A stretch of DNA of 62,420 bases from an uncultured Pseudomonadota bacterium (lineage in GTDB: Bacteria; Pseudomonadota; Gammaproteobacteria; Steroidobacterales; Steroidobacteraceae): the NCBI GenBank assembly GCA_903858165.1, contig CAIOHZ010000300.1, forward strand, positions 1 through 62,420, read 5' to 3'. Positions within the stretch are counted from its first letter, which is position 1, and each line of letters starts with the position of its first letter. Shown here piece after piece: positions 1-9,221 of the stretch. The notes beneath the pieces are model-generated. The model was not told where the DNA came from. It was given only the letters and a program-made list of their open reading frames with translations, and did no database searches. A program made the position numbers and the translations under genes.

Positions 1-836
1 AGCCAACGGAACACGGGCGGCAGTTCCAGTGCGCGCTTTTCTAGCACGATGCCGAGGCCTTCCGGGATGACACGCGGCAGGTTGTCGGTGATGCCACCAC
101 CGGTGACATGGGCTAGACCATGCACGTCGAACTCCTTGAGGAGTTGCAGCAAGGGCTTCACGTAGATGCGAGTGGGGGCCATCAGACGGTCGAACAGCGC
201 CATGCCTTCCACTTGCGTGCTGGCATCGGCGCCCGTGTGCGCGATAAGGCGGCGGATGAGCGAATAGCCGTTCGAGTGAGGCCCGGAAGAGGGCAGGCCG
301 ATGACCACGTCGCCGGCGCGTGTCTTGCTGCCGTCGATGATGAGATCCTTCTCTACCACGCCTACGGTGAAGCCAGCGAGATCGTAGTCGCCGGCGTGGT
401 ACATGCCGGGCATTTCGGCGGTCTCGCCACCGACCAAGGCGCAGCCCGCTTGCAAGCAGCCTTCCACGATACCCGCGACGACCCGTTCGGCGACGGCTAC
501 TTCCAACTTGCCGGTGGCGTAGTAGTCGAGGAAGTAGAGCGGTTCTGCTCCCTGCACCACGATGTCGTTGACACACATGGCGACGAGATCGATGCCGACG
601 GTGTCGTGACGACCGGTATCGATGGCAAGGCGCAGTTTGGTGCCCACACCGTCCGTGCCGGAAACCAGCACCGGGCGACGGTAACGGTCCACCGGGACTT
701 CTACCAGCGCGCCGAAGCCACCGAGGCCGCCCAGGACTTCTGGGCGGAGCGTCCGGCGGACATGGGGCTTGATGCGCTCGACGAGTTCATCGCCCGCGTC
801 GATATCGACGCCGGCGTCGCGGTAGGTGATGGCCAT
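1..836 (-). CDS. purM: Phosphoribosylformylglycinamidine cyclo-ligase (AIR synthetase), 3' end outside window
   Basis: PurM catalyses the ATP-dependent closure of FGAM to aminoimidazole ribonucleotide in cytosolic purine synthesis. The reading frame on the reverse strand starts ATG-GCC-ATC-ACC ([18 protein letters not shown]), the characteristic PurM beginning, followed by the conserved stretch [18 protein letters not shown]. About 278 codons are present, so some 70 C-terminal residues lie beyond the window edge. It is divergent from the DUF2066 gene with only 44 bp between the starts. A TAAAAT hexamer on the reverse strand at 869-874 could be its -10 element. The identification is firm; the exact promoter is a guess. 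Confidence 0.95.
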   Translation of the reverse strand, partial: MAITYRDAGVDIDAGDELVERIKPHVRRTLRPEVLGGLGGFGALVEVPVDRYRRPVLVSGTDGVGTKLRLAIDTGRHDTVGIDLVAMCVNDIVVQGAEPLYFLDYYATGKLEVAVAERVVAGIVEGCLQAGCALVGGETAEMPGMYHAGDYDLAGFTVGVVEKDLIIDGSKTRAGDVVIGLPSSGPHSNGYSLIRRLIAHTGADASTQVEGMALFDRLMAPTRIYVKPLLQLLKEFDVHGLAHVTGGGITDNLPRVIPEGLGIVLEKRALELPPVFRW

Positions 837-880
837 GGGACTCTGCGGGTGTGGTGGTCGAAAATGGTATTTTACACTGC

Positions 881-1978
881 ATGACCGCTCGCACCTCGCC
901 CATCGCCCATCGTGTCTCGTTCCTTTTCCCTCCAGGGGCTGGTGGAGGTTGGGTGTTAGGCAGCCGGTTCCGTCGCATCATTGGTGCTGCGTTGGTGCTG
1001 GGGTTGCTCGCCGGCGCCTTGCCATTGGCCCAGGCTGCCCCTGTTCCGGGGCTTTACGAAGGCACGGTGCCGGCCACCGACCGCAGCCCCAAGGGCTTGG
1101 CGATGGTCTATCCGGAGGCGCTCCGGCAGGTGGCGGTTCGCGTCACTGGGCGCCCGGCTGCAGCTGCGGACCCCACCCTCGCGACGTTATATGCCGACGC
1201 TAACCGGTTCGTGCAGACATGGCGCCCGGCAGGTTCTGGGCAAGTGGCCGTCGGCTTCGATGCCCAAGCGGTGGAAGCGGCGCTCGTTGCCGCGGGACAG
1301 CCCTTGTGGCCAGCAGACCGACCCGTGGTGTTTGCCGCCGTGATGGTGGAGCGGGCGGGCCCTGGGGGAGTGGCGCGAACCTTGGTGACTGGCGCAATTA
1401 CCGGTGATGAGCGCCGGGCGCTGGAGCGGGTCGCTCAGGCGCGGGGGCTGGTATTGGCCTGGCCGGCAGTGGAGTCCGCGCCGGTCCTGATGGATTTGGC
1501 CCAGAGTGGCCCTGTGGATTTCTTGCTGGCCTTTGCTCGCGAGCAGAAGGCGCAGGCGGTGTTTTGGCTGCGGACCAGTGCGGTGGCCGGTAGCGCCCCG
1601 CAGTGGTCTTGGGCGACGGACGGCTTGGTTGGCAGTGGGCGTGGTGATGCTGCCATCGCGCTGCAAGGCTTTGCCGATGCGCTGGCCGCACGTGATGCCA
1701 GTGCTCCTGGCGCAGCCTTGGCGCAGTTGGTTTTGGTGGTCAGTGGCGTCGATAGCCTCGCGGACTATGCGGCGGTGTTAAACGCCATCGAAGGGCTACC
1801 GACCGTGCGTGAACTGGGAGTCACCAGCGTGGCGGGGAATGTGGTGCGCTTGCGCGTCCGGTTGCGCGGGGATGCCGGTGGACTGTTGCGCGTGTTGGCG
1901 CCGGCCGGCCGGTTGGTAGCGGACGCCGCAGGCACTGCTGCTGGCGACGGCAGCCTGCGGCTGAAGTTGCAGAAGTAG
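881..1978 (+). CDS. DUF2066 domain-containing exported protein
   Basis: This 365-residue protein begins with a basic stretch and a hydrophobic segment (about residues 22-46) ending in an AQA-type signal peptidase site, so it is probably periplasmic. The mature part matches DUF2066 as I know it: an early [13 protein letters not shown] segment, then a [15 protein letters not shown] region. Family members usually sit between purM and the CDP-alcohol transferase/hda genes in gammaproteobacteria, exactly as here. The function is not established. I chose the ATG at 881 rather than upstream codons because it directly precedes the basic signal region. The next gene starts 23 bp after the stop, so the two are probably cotranscribed. 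Confidence 0.75.
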   Translation: MTARTSPIAHRVSFLFPPGAGGGWVLGSRFRRIIGAALVLGLLAGALPLAQAAPVPGLYEGTVPATDRSPKGLAMVYPEALRQVAVRVTGRPAAAADPTLATLYADANRFVQTWRPAGSGQVAVGFDAQAVEAALVAAGQPLWPADRPVVFAAVMVERAGPGGVARTLVTGAITGDERRALERVAQARGLVLAWPAVESAPVLMDLAQSGPVDFLLAFAREQKAQAVFWLRTSAVAGSAPQWSWATDGLVGSGRGDAAIALQGFADALAARDASAPGAALAQLVLVVSGVDSLADYAAVLNAIEGLPTVRELGVTSVAGNVVRLRVRLRGDAGGLLRVLAPAGRLVADAAGTAAGDGSLRLKLQK

Positions 1979-2001
1979 GCGCGGCGGCGGGGCAAGCGGG
2001 T

Positions 2002-2607
2002 ATGTGGCGTCACCTTCCAAACGCGTTGTGTGTGCTCCGGATTATCCTCATCGGGCCCATTGCCGTGCTGTTGCTGCAGGGGCGTCTGTCGCTAGCGCTG
2101 CTGGTGTTTGCCTTCGCGGCTCTCACCGACGTACTCGACGGTTACCTCGCCAAGCGCTTCTCGTGGCAGACGGAGTTGGGCAAGCGTCTCGATCCACTGG
2201 CCGACAAACTGTTGCTGGTCACGGTGTTCGTGGTGGTAGCCCTGCTCGGGAAGGCCCCCGTCTGGCTGGCCGCCACGGTGGTCGCGCGTGATCTCATCAT
2301 CACAGCGGGTGGCCTCACTTACCTCTGGCTCTATGGCGACCCGCAAGGTCAACCCACCGTGATCAGCAAGGTGAACACGTTTCTGCAGGTGGCATTTGTT
2401 TTGGGTGCGGTCGGGAGCGAAGCCCTACTTGGCGCCGCCGGGACTCGGCTGCCAGTGGGGAGCGGTGGCTGGTTGGCCTGTAGTCTGGCCGCGCTCGGGG
2501 CACTGGCGTTCGTCACCACCGTGGTGAGCGGGCTGGATTACGTACTTCGCTACGCCGCTAAAGCTCGAGTTGCGCGACGTGGCCACCAATCGCTGGCGGC
2601 AGACTGA
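2002..2607 (+). CDS. CDP-alcohol phosphatidyltransferase family membrane protein
   Basis: This is a 201-residue polytopic membrane enzyme that would transfer a phosphatidyl group from CDP-diacylglycerol to an alcohol such as glycerol-3-phosphate or phosphatidylglycerol. The family motif DGxxA(R/K)x8GxxxDxxxD is present at about residues 46-68 as DGYLAKR...GKRLDPLAD. Lys stands where Arg is common, which also occurs in cardiolipin-synthase-like members. It lies between the DUF2066 gene and hda with a 2-bp gap to hda. It could be PgsA or a second paralogue; another CDP-alcohol transferase, pssA, is encoded at 6918. The family is certain, the substrate is not. Confidence 0.85.
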   Translation: MWRHLPNALCVLRIILIGPIAVLLLQGRLSLALLVFAFAALTDVLDGYLAKRFSWQTELGKRLDPLADKLLLVTVFVVVALLGKAPVWLAATVVARDLIITAGGLTYLWLYGDPQGQPTVISKVNTFLQVAFVLGAVGSEALLGAAGTRLPVGSGGWLACSLAALGALAFVTTVVSGLDYVLRYAAKARVARRGHQSLAAD

Positions 2608-2609
2608 CC

Positions 2610-3299
2610 ATGCAACAGTTGCCACTCGGCGTGCAGTTGCGCGCCACGGCCGTGTTCACTTCCTACGCGCCGGGCCGTAATGTCGCAGCGCTGGCAGCAG
2701 TGAAGCATGTGGTGAGTGCAGGCGCCGGCGCTCCGTTGTGGTTGTGGGGCGCAGCCGGTAGTGGCAAGACACACCTGTTGCAGTCTGCATTGGCGGCTTG
2801 GGACGAGGCGAACGGGGCCGCCGCCTACTTGCCGCTAGCGTTGCCCGGACTGCAGGCTTCCATGCTCGCTGGCCTCGAGAACTTTGGTTTGCTGGCCTTG
2901 GACGAACTAGATGCCGTGGCTGGCAACACCGCCATGGAAACGGCGCTGTTCCACTTGTGGAACGGCTTGCTGGAACGAGGCGCGTGCGTGTTGCTGGCGG
3001 CACGCCAGCCGCCGGCGGGGGTTGGTATTCGCTTGCCGGACTTGGCTTCTCGCTTTGCCAGTAGCCTCGTCATGCAACTGCAGGCGCCCGACGACACCGA
3101 GTTGCCTGAGGTGTTGCGGGTCATGGCCGTCCAGCGCGGTTTGGAACTGGGCCCGGGCGTGGCAGCCTTTTTGCTGCGTCGAGTGCGACGCGACACGCAC
3201 CAACTGACGGTGCTGATGGAGCGCCTAGATGCGGCTGCGCTGGCAGCGCAACGGGCTTTGACCGTGCCGTTTGTCAGGGAAGTGATCGGGGGCGGCTGA
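2610..3299 (+). CDS. hda: DnaA regulatory inactivator Hda
   Basis: Hda is the AAA+ DnaA paralogue that binds the DNA-loaded beta clamp and stimulates hydrolysis of DnaA-bound ATP after initiation. The 229-residue product begins with the clamp-binding motif QQLPLGV. It then has the Walker A-like GAAGSGKTHLL (about 47-57), the Walker B LLALDELDAV (about 93-102), and a C-terminal helical lid with RRDTHQLTVLMERLD. Its 3' end overlaps the convergent DUF2069 gene by 26 bp. Length and domain content are normal for Hda. Confidence 0.93.
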   Translation: MQQLPLGVQLRATAVFTSYAPGRNVAALAAVKHVVSAGAGAPLWLWGAAGSGKTHLLQSALAAWDEANGAAAYLPLALPGLQASMLAGLENFGLLALDELDAVAGNTAMETALFHLWNGLLERGACVLLAARQPPAGVGIRLPDLASRFASSLVMQLQAPDDTELPEVLRVMAVQRGLELGPGVAAFLLRRVRRDTHQLTVLMERLDAAALAAQRALTVPFVREVIGGG

Positions 3300-3633
3300 A
3301 GCGCAGCCATGCTCCCGCGAACACGAATACCCCGAAAGCCGCGAACAAGGTCGCTGACGCCCAGGCATGAGCCCCCCGGTTCGTCAGGACTTCCATCAGC
3401 GCATAGCCCATGGTGGGAGTAGCCAGTACTGCCGCCAAGACATGGGCTTGCCGGTGCTGTCGCCACACGCTCGGCATCAAGGCCAGCCATGGGCCGGTTG
3501 TCAGCACAATAGCCACCCAAGCGCCGGTGGGCTGCAGACGGCTGGCATGCCAGCCAACGAGCAGTACGAGCAACAGCAACCAGCAGGTCAGCAGGGCGCG
3601 ACGCGCTGGGCTGGTGAGCGCATGTTGCATCAT
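3274..3633 (-). CDS. DUF2069 family small membrane protein
   Basis: This 119-residue protein has about four hydrophobic segments and fits DUF2069, a family of unknown role usually encoded directly after wrbA in gammaproteobacteria. It starts with ATG ATG that overlaps the wrbA stop codon (ATGA), so translation is coupled to wrbA. The short linker between the middle membrane segments carries WRQHRQAHV. No catalytic motif is visible. The tail overlaps the end of hda on the other strand. Confidence 0.8.
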   Translation of the reverse strand: MMQHALTSPARRALLTCWLLLLVLLVGWHASRLQPTGAWVAIVLTTGPWLALMPSVWRQHRQAHVLAAVLATPTMGYALMEVLTNRGAHAWASATLFAAFGVFVFAGAWLRFSRPRSLP

Positions 3634-4232
3634 GACGGTTCCCCGAGGCGCCGTGCCACGTCGGCGACGCGGGCCCCGAGCGCGCGGGCGATGGTTTGTT
3701 CATTGGCAGAAAGCATGCCGGGGCTACTTGCCAGTTCGCTGACATGCGAAGCGCCGTACGGGCCACCACCGGTGGCCGTGTAGTGGATGGCCGGCTCCGT
3801 GAAGGGCACTCCCAAGATGACGGCGCCGTGGTGGAGAAGGGGCAGCAACATGGTCAGCAGAGTGCTTTCTTGCCCGCCATGGCTCGTTTGCGAACTGGTG
3901 AACACGGCGGCGGGCTTGCCCACCAGGGCACCCGCCAGCCACTGCGCGCTGGTGCTGTCCAGAAAATGCTTCAAGGGAGCCGCCATGTTGCCGAAACGGG
4001 TGGGGCTGCCCATGACGAGGCCGCTACATTCGGCGAAATCTTCAGGGAGCGCGTACGGTGGACCATCTGCGGGGACTGCAGGCTGCGGTTCACTGATGGC
4101 CGTGACTACTGGTGGCACGGTGCGCAAACGGGCCGACATCCCCGGGATCGATTCGATGCCGCGGCAAACCTGTCGCGCTAGCGATGCGGTTGCGCCGTGG
4201 CGCGAGTAATACAACACCAGAATTTCAGACAC
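3630..4232 (-). CDS. wrbA: NAD(P)H:quinone oxidoreductase, WrbA type
   Basis: WrbA is a flavodoxin-like FMN enzyme that reduces quinones by two electrons with NAD(P)H. The 200-residue sequence starts EILVLYYSRHGATASLARQV, the FMN phosphate loop. It continues with GSPTRFGNMAAPLKHFLD and the conserved segment FTSSQTSHGGQESTL, and closes with the GPYGASHV region. The start is GTG at 4232. It is followed in a coupled arrangement by the DUF2069 gene. Upstream, 4233-4434 contains no recognisable gene and should hold the promoter. Confidence 0.93.
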   Translation of the reverse strand: MSEILVLYYSRHGATASLARQVCRGIESIPGMSARLRTVPPVVTAISEPQPAVPADGPPYALPEDFAECSGLVMGSPTRFGNMAAPLKHFLDSTSAQWLAGALVGKPAAVFTSSQTSHGGQESTLLTMLLPLLHHGAVILGVPFTEPAIHYTATGGGPYGASHVSELASSPGMLSANEQTIARALGARVADVARRLGEPS

Positions 4233-4434
4233 GGCTTGCTTCCTCGACGTTTCAGTCTTGCCGCGATTTCACAGCGTTGCTAATGATGGCATGAATCGCT
4301 GGCAGCATTCCTGCGGCGCTTGGCTTGTAACAACCGGTCTGGCGCAGTTGTCGGCCCCGTTGCTGCCACCGTCGTCTCCTGCCACGCCTTCCTCGCCCCA
4401 CTGAGGGTGCGGTCAATCGGCTGCGTGTTGGGGT

Positions 4435-5106
4435 TTAGCCGCGCCAACGCGCTTGCAGCCTACCCAATACCAAATCGGGGTAAGTGCGGCGGCCCAAGCT
4501 GCCGTTGTAACGTGCCAGTGCGCGCACGTAGTCGTTACGTTCCACGTACAAGTAGTAGCCGAGAATTTCGGCCCCCAGCCGAATGTTGAAATCCGTATCG
4601 CCGAACAAACGGTTTTCCACTTTCAGTTCGCGCGGCCAGAAGGGCATCACTTGCATGAGGCCAACGGCACCGGCGGAAGAGACGGCATAGCGATTGAAGC
4701 GGCTTTCCACATCCATGACGGCGAGCAGTAGCTCTGGCGGCATCTTCAGTGCGAAGCGCTTCTCGACGCGGTACTTGCGAGTGACGCGCTCGGCCTGGCA
4801 GTAGGCATGCGTCAGTAGTTGCAGACGCTGGCGGGGGTCCCGTTCAAAGCGCGCCAGTTGTCGGTCGTGCAAGCGCACGAACACTTCCTCGTCGAAGCGG
4901 TCGGCGTGTTCGTCGCAGCCGGTGTCACGGATGGCTGCCCGCAGGATGGGGCCCAAGGCCGCTTCCTGTTGCGCGCCCGCTGCCTGCGCGCTGCCGCCAA
5001 GACCCAGAATGCCTGGCGCTGCCAAACTCAGCAGCACTGTGCCTAGCAAAGCGCTCCAGTACCGGCGCCTGTGCGGACGCAACTGTGGACGCTCGCTTGG
5101 GGGCAT
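4435..5106 (-). CDS. Lytic transglycosylase (SLT domain), exported
   Basis: This 223-residue murein lytic transglycosylase would cleave the MurNAc-GlcNAc bond to give 1,6-anhydro ends. After a basic N-terminus and a hydrophobic export signal (about residues 18-42), the C-terminal half carries the SLT motif LLAVMDVESRFNRYAVS, with the catalytic Glu in VES. SAGAVGLMQVMPF and a late ALARYNGSLGR segment follow. The ATG shares its A with the proS stop codon (TAATG), which fixes the start and implies translational coupling. A longer in-frame extension reaching into proS was rejected. Confidence 0.85.
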   Translation of the reverse strand: MPPSERPQLRPHRRRYWSALLGTVLLSLAAPGILGLGGSAQAAGAQQEAALGPILRAAIRDTGCDEHADRFDEEVFVRLHDRQLARFERDPRQRLQLLTHAYCQAERVTRKYRVEKRFALKMPPELLLAVMDVESRFNRYAVSSAGAVGLMQVMPFWPRELKVENRLFGDTDFNIRLGAEILGYYLYVERNDYVRALARYNGSLGRRTYPDLVLGRLQARWRG

Positions 5107-6824
5107 TAGCGGCCGAGACGCTCGCGCAGGAAGGCGAGTGCGCCTTCCTGCGGAATGGCCTCGTTGTCTGCGGCGCGACGATGGCGGTATTCCAGCGTGC
5201 CCGCTTCCAGTCCGCGCTCTGCCACCACCACGCGATGCGGAATGCCCCACAACTCGGCGTCGGCGAATTTCACGCCCGGGCGCGCGTCGCGGTCGTCGAG
5301 CAACACGTCGACGCCAGCCGCTTGCAGGTCGGCGTAGAGTTTGTCGGCCACTTCCTTCACGCGCGGGCTCTTGGCGGCTGCCAGGGGCACTACCACCACC
5401 TGGTAAGGGGCGATGGGATCCGGCCAGATAATTCCGCGCTCGTCATGGTTCTGTTCGATGGCTGCCGCCACAACGCGCGTGACACCAATGCCGTAGCAGC
5501 CCATGAAGGGGATGGCATCCTTGCCTTCGGCGTCGAGTACGGTGGCCTTCATGGCCGCACTGTACTTCTGGCCGAGTTGAAAAATGTGGCCCACTTCGAT
5601 GCCACGCGCGATTCGCAGCACGCCGGTACCGGTGGGGCTGGGGTCGCCGTCGACCACATTGCGCAAGTCGGCGGCAGTGGGTTCCGGCAGGTCACGGCTC
5701 CAGTTCACGCCAGCGAGATGGTAGTCCTTGCGGTTGGCACCACAGACGAAATCCGCCAGCGCGAGCGCCGAGTGGTCCGCGTAGATGCGAACACCCTTCG
5801 CCGCGAGGCCCACGGGGCCGATGAAGCCCGGTTCACAACCGATGACCTCGACGATGCGCTCTGGAGCCGCGAGGTGCAGCGGGTTGGCTACGCCGGCGAG
5901 CTTCTGCGCCTTGATGGCGTTTAGTTCATGGTCGCCACGGAGGCACAGCGCGACGAGGCCGCCGTCGTCGGCATCCACTACCAGCGTCTTCAGCACTTGA
6001 TGGGCGCCACAGTTCAAGAAGGCGGTGAGGGTCTCGATGGTCTTCGTGCGAGGCGTTTCCACTTCGGCAATTGGCTTGGCGGCTGCTGCACGTGGCATGG
6101 CCGGCGCAATGGCCTCGGCTTTCTCGACGTTCGCGGCATAAGCGTCGCCGTCGGAGAAAGCGATGGCGTCTTCACCTGAATCGGCGAGCACGTGGAACTC
6201 CTGCGAGCCCGTGCCACCAATGCTGCCCGTATCCGCTTGCACGGCGCGGAAGTTCAGGCGCATACGGGTGAAGATGGCGTTATAGGCGTGGTACATGGCG
6301 TCGTAACCGCGCTGCAGGCAGGCTTCGTCCAAGTGGAAGCTGTAGGCATCCTTCATCAGGAACTCGCGGGCACGCATGACACCGAAGCGCGGGCGCACCT
6401 CGTCGCGGAACTTCAGCTGGATTTGATAGAAATTCACTGGCAACTGCTTGTAGCTGCGCAGTTCGCGGCGAGCCAGGTCCGTGACCACTTCCTCGTGGGT
6501 GGGGCCGTAGACGAATTCACGCTGATGGCGGTCCTTGAAGCGCAGCAGTTCCGGGCCAAACTGCCCCCAGCGGCCACTTTCCTGCCACAGTTCGGCGGGC
6601 TGCGTGGTCGGCATCAGCACCTCCAAAGCGCCAGCGCGATCCATTTCTTCCCGGATGATGTTTTCCACCTTCCGCAGCACCTTCAGGCCCATCGGCAGCC
6701 AGGTGTACTGGCCCGCGGCGAGGCGGCGGATGAGCCCGGCGCGAAGCATGAGTTGGTGGGAAATGACCTCCGCTTCGGCGGGCACTTCCTTGAGGTTGGT
6801 AACGGGGTAGGCGGAAAGGCGCAT
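5106..6824 (-). CDS. proS: Prolyl-tRNA synthetase
   Basis: ProS is a class II aminoacyl-tRNA synthetase that charges tRNA-Pro. The 572-residue product has the length of the E. coli enzyme. It shows motif 1 near [23 protein letters not shown], motif 2 around [17 protein letters not shown], the inserted editing domain in the middle (including [13 protein letters not shown]), and motif 3 [18 protein letters not shown] place the start at [15 protein letters not shown] because this is the conserved N-terminus; 25 upstream in-frame residues look non-coding. It is divergent from pssA with 93 bp between the starts. Confidence 0.96.
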   Translation of the reverse strand: MRLSAYPVTNLKEVPAEAEVISHQLMLRAGLIRRLAAGQYTWLPMGLKVLRKVENIIREEMDRAGALEVLMPTTQPAELWQESGRWGQFGPELLRFKDRHQREFVYGPTHEEVVTDLARRELRSYKQLPVNFYQIQLKFRDEVRPRFGVMRAREFLMKDAYSFHLDEACLQRGYDAMYHAYNAIFTRMRLNFRAVQADTGSIGGTGSQEFHVLADSGEDAIAFSDGDAYAANVEKAEAIAPAMPRAAAAKPIAEVETPRTKTIETLTAFLNCGAHQVLKTLVVDADDGGLVALCLRGDHELNAIKAQKLAGVANPLHLAAPERIVEVIGCEPGFIGPVGLAAKGVRIYADHSALALADFVCGANRKDYHLAGVNWSRDLPEPTAADLRNVVDGDPSPTGTGVLRIARGIEVGHIFQLGQKYSAAMKATVLDAEGKDAIPFMGCYGIGVTRVVAAAIEQNHDERGIIWPDPIAPYQVVVVPLAAAKSPRVKEVADKLYADLQAAGVDVLLDDRDARPGVKFADAELWGIPHRVVVAERGLEAGTLEYRHRRAADNEAIPQEGALAFLRERLGR

Positions 6825-6917
6825 GGGCAGGAATCTCGGCAGCAGACCAGAATCCGGCCAGTTTAGCCGAGGTGCAGTATCATTCCCCTGCCTTTCCAAC
6901 TTCCCCCGGGACCGAGC

Positions 6918-7706
6918 ATGCCAGCTGAAGAGCCTCTCCGCCCCAGGCGCGCCATCTACCTGCTGCCCAACCTGTTCACCACCGCGGCGCTGTTCGGTGG
7001 TTTTTACGGCATCGTCGCCGCCGTCAATGGCGAGTTCGAACGGGCCGCGCTGTCGCTGTTCCTCGCCGGCGTGTTCGACGGCCTCGATGGCCGTGTAGCG
7101 CGCTGGACCAAGACCGAGAGTGCCTTTGGTAAGGAATACGACAGTCTCTCCGACATGGTGTCGTTTGGTGTTGCGCCTGCGCTCATCTGCTACCAGTGGG
7201 GCATTGCCGGCATCGCGGACTACGGGTCTGCCTGGGCGCGGTTCGGTTGGCTTGCGGCGTTCTTCTATGCGGTAGCGGCAGCACTGCGCTTGGCGCGGTT
7301 CAACACGCGTACCTCGTTGGTAGACAAGCGCTACTTCGAAGGACTTCCGTCGCCGGCAGCCGCTGGGCTGGTGGCCAGTTTCATCTGGACCGCCGACACT
7401 TACGACTTGGGCGGACAGGCGGGGCTGGCCGGGCTCGCGCTGGGCTTCGGGGTCACGGCCCTGGCCGGGTCGCTCATGGTCAGCCAGTTCGCCTATCCCA
7501 GTTTCAAGGGCAAGAGCGGCGAAAACGGCGCCAACCGGCGCGTGAAGTTCGCTTCGCTGCTGTTCGTGCCGCTATTCTTCATTGCGGTGGCGACGAATCC
7601 GCCGGTGGTGTTGTTGGCCTTCAGCGGCACCTTCGCGTTGTCTGCCCCATTGCTGTGGGTATTCCGGAAGCTGTTCCGGCGCCGGCGCGAGACGGGCGAG
7701 GCCTGA
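6918..7706 (+). CDS. pssA: CDP-diacylglycerol-serine O-phosphatidyltransferase
   Basis: This enzyme makes phosphatidylserine, the precursor of phosphatidylethanolamine, from CDP-diacylglycerol and serine in the inner membrane. The 262-residue polytopic protein has the full CDP-alcohol transferase motif DGLDGRVAR...[10 protein letters not shown] at about residues 54-79. [19 protein letters not shown] follows the N-terminus, as in type II PssA. A basic C-terminal tail ends the protein. The next gene starts 3 bp downstream with GTG, so pssA, the glycosylase and rimI form an operon. Confidence 0.92.
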   Translation: MPAEEPLRPRRAIYLLPNLFTTAALFGGFYGIVAAVNGEFERAALSLFLAGVFDGLDGRVARWTKTESAFGKEYDSLSDMVSFGVAPALICYQWGIAGIADYGSAWARFGWLAAFFYAVAAALRLARFNTRTSLVDKRYFEGLPSPAAAGLVASFIWTADTYDLGGQAGLAGLALGFGVTALAGSLMVSQFAYPSFKGKSGENGANRRVKFASLLFVPLFFIAVATNPPVVLLAFSGTFALSAPLLWVFRKLFRRRRETGEA

Positions 7707-7709
7707 GCC

Positions 7710-8543
7710 GTGGAGGCCCGCCGCCTCGCTTACCTCGAGGCCATGGGGCTCGAGGTATTGGCTCTTCGCGGTGCGCCAAGCGAAGCGGCGCTGGCGCCCG
7801 TCGCTGCTGAAACCACAGCTGTTGCGGCTAGTCCGACAGCGGTTCAGGTGCCAGTCGAGGTTCCTGCTCCGGCAGCGGTCCGCGCCCCTGCCGCTACTCC
7901 TGCTGCTGTCCCGAGCGCACCCAAACCACTGGCGCAGGTCCCTAAGCGCTCGCCGCATCCGGCGGGGCAACTCGCTTGGGAACCGCTCGCCGCGGCCGTG
8001 GCCGGCTGCGAGCGCTGCGGCATGTGTGTCGGGCGCACCCAAGCGGTTTTCGGCATGGGCGCTCGGCGCGCCCGCTGGATGGTGATTGGCGAAGCCCCAG
8101 GTGTCGACGAGGACCGCGACGGCGACCCTTGTGCTGGCAAGGCTGGCGAGTTGCTGACTGCCATGCTGCGCGCCTGCGGCGTGCAGCGCGATGACGTCTT
8201 CCTGACCAACGTGCTGAAATGTCGCCCCGAGGATAACCGCGAGCCGGAGGCTGCCGAAGTAGCCGAGTGCTTGCCGTACTTGCTGAACCAGATGGCCCTA
8301 GTGCAGCCCGAACTCGTTATCTGCCTAGGGCGGGCTCCAGCGCAGTACCTGCTCGGCACAGACCTGCCCTTGGCGAAGCTGCGCGGGCAGGTGCACCATC
8401 TGCAGTCGCCGGCGGTGCCGGTGGTGGTGACTTATCACCCTACCTACTTGTTGCGGGCGCCGCAGGACAAGCGCAAAGCGTGGGAAGACCTGCAGTTGGC
8501 CATGGCGCAGGTGCCGCCGCTTCCGGCGGAGCGGGAGGGCTGA
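7710..8543 (+). CDS. Uracil-DNA glycosylase, family 4 (Fe-S type)
   Basis: The enzyme excises uracil from DNA and belongs to the [4Fe-4S] family 4 glycosylases. Residues 1-20 form a helix typical of the family. Residues about 25-85 are an Ala/Pro/Val-rich linker. The catalytic domain then begins with CERCGMCVGRTQAVFG, which supplies two cluster cysteines. It continues with GEAPGVDEDRDGDP, NVLKCRPEDNR, a later ECLPYL cysteine region and the C-terminal TYHPTYLLR motif. The start is GTG at 7710, 3 bp after pssA. The rimI start lies 1 bp after its stop, so cotranscription is very likely. Confidence 0.9.
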   Translation: MEARRLAYLEAMGLEVLALRGAPSEAALAPVAAETTAVAASPTAVQVPVEVPAPAAVRAPAATPAAVPSAPKPLAQVPKRSPHPAGQLAWEPLAAAVAGCERCGMCVGRTQAVFGMGARRARWMVIGEAPGVDEDRDGDPCAGKAGELLTAMLRACGVQRDDVFLTNVLKCRPEDNREPEAAEVAECLPYLLNQMALVQPELVICLGRAPAQYLLGTDLPLAKLRGQVHHLQSPAVPVVVTYHPTYLLRAPQDKRKAWEDLQLAMAQVPPLPAEREG

Positions 8544-8544
8544 G

Positions 8545-9096
8545 GTGGCGGCGAACCCAACCGACAGTGGGCGCGCGCCGGTGCGTCCGTTGGCCCCGGC
8601 CAGCTTGCGCCAAAGGCGTATGCGCGAAAGCGACGTGCCCGCGGTCATTGCCATCGAGAACGAGAGCTATCCGTTCCCGTGGAGCGACCCCATCTTTCGC
8701 GATTGTCTGCGCGTGGGTTACACCTGCCGGGTCCTCGAGGACCGTGATGGGCTGTGTGGCTACGCCATTCTGTCCATGGGCGCGGGCGAGGCGCACGTGC
8801 TCAATATTTGCGTTGACGCGTCGCTGCGTGGCTGTGGTGCCGGACGGCAGCTCCTCTACTGGCTGCTGCACCGTGCCCGCGGTGCCGGCTGTGAGGCGGT
8901 ATTCCTCGAGGTAAGGCCATCGAACCCCCACGCCGTACGCCTCTACGAGTCCACTGGCTTCGAGCAGGTCGGGTTGCGCCGTGGCTATTACCAAGCCGTG
9001 AACGGCCGTGAGGATGCGCTGGTGTACCGTTTGGCGCTAGGCGGTTGGCCGACACCTGCGGTCGCTTTGGCGGCACCTTTGCCCGGCGAACCTTAG
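8545..9096 (+). CDS. rimI: Ribosomal protein bS18 alanine N-acetyltransferase
   Basis: RimI is a GNAT-fold enzyme that acetylates the N-terminal alanine of ribosomal protein bS18. The 183-residue protein shows RRMRESDVPAVIAIENESYPFPW at the start of the fold. The acetyl-CoA loop appears as LRGCGAGRQLLYWLL, followed by FLEVRPSNPHAVRLYESTGFEQVGLRRGYY, all typical of RimI. It has a longer than usual N-terminus (about 25 residues) and starts with GTG. The glycosylase-rimI pairing is common in gammaproteobacteria. The 125 bp up to prfC contain no other gene. Confidence 0.9.
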   Translation: MAANPTDSGRAPVRPLAPASLRQRRMRESDVPAVIAIENESYPFPWSDPIFRDCLRVGYTCRVLEDRDGLCGYAILSMGAGEAHVLNICVDASLRGCGAGRQLLYWLLHRARGAGCEAVFLEVRPSNPHAVRLYESTGFEQVGLRRGYYQAVNGREDALVYRLALGGWPTPAVALAAPLPGEP

Positions 9097-9221
9097 CGGC
9101 GCTTCGCGCTTGGGCGCTTGCCGGTGGCATCCCGCCGGCTGACGGCGCATGATTCGCGCGCTTGCCGGCCTCTCGGCTGTGGCGGGCGCTTCGCAGTCCT
9201 TTGTTTTCCGGATCCTTTGCC

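Noticed and set aside
5085-5924. 279-residue open frame opposite proS
   Set aside because: The sense strand encodes a complete ProS with all motifs; the antisense product shows no recognisable domain.
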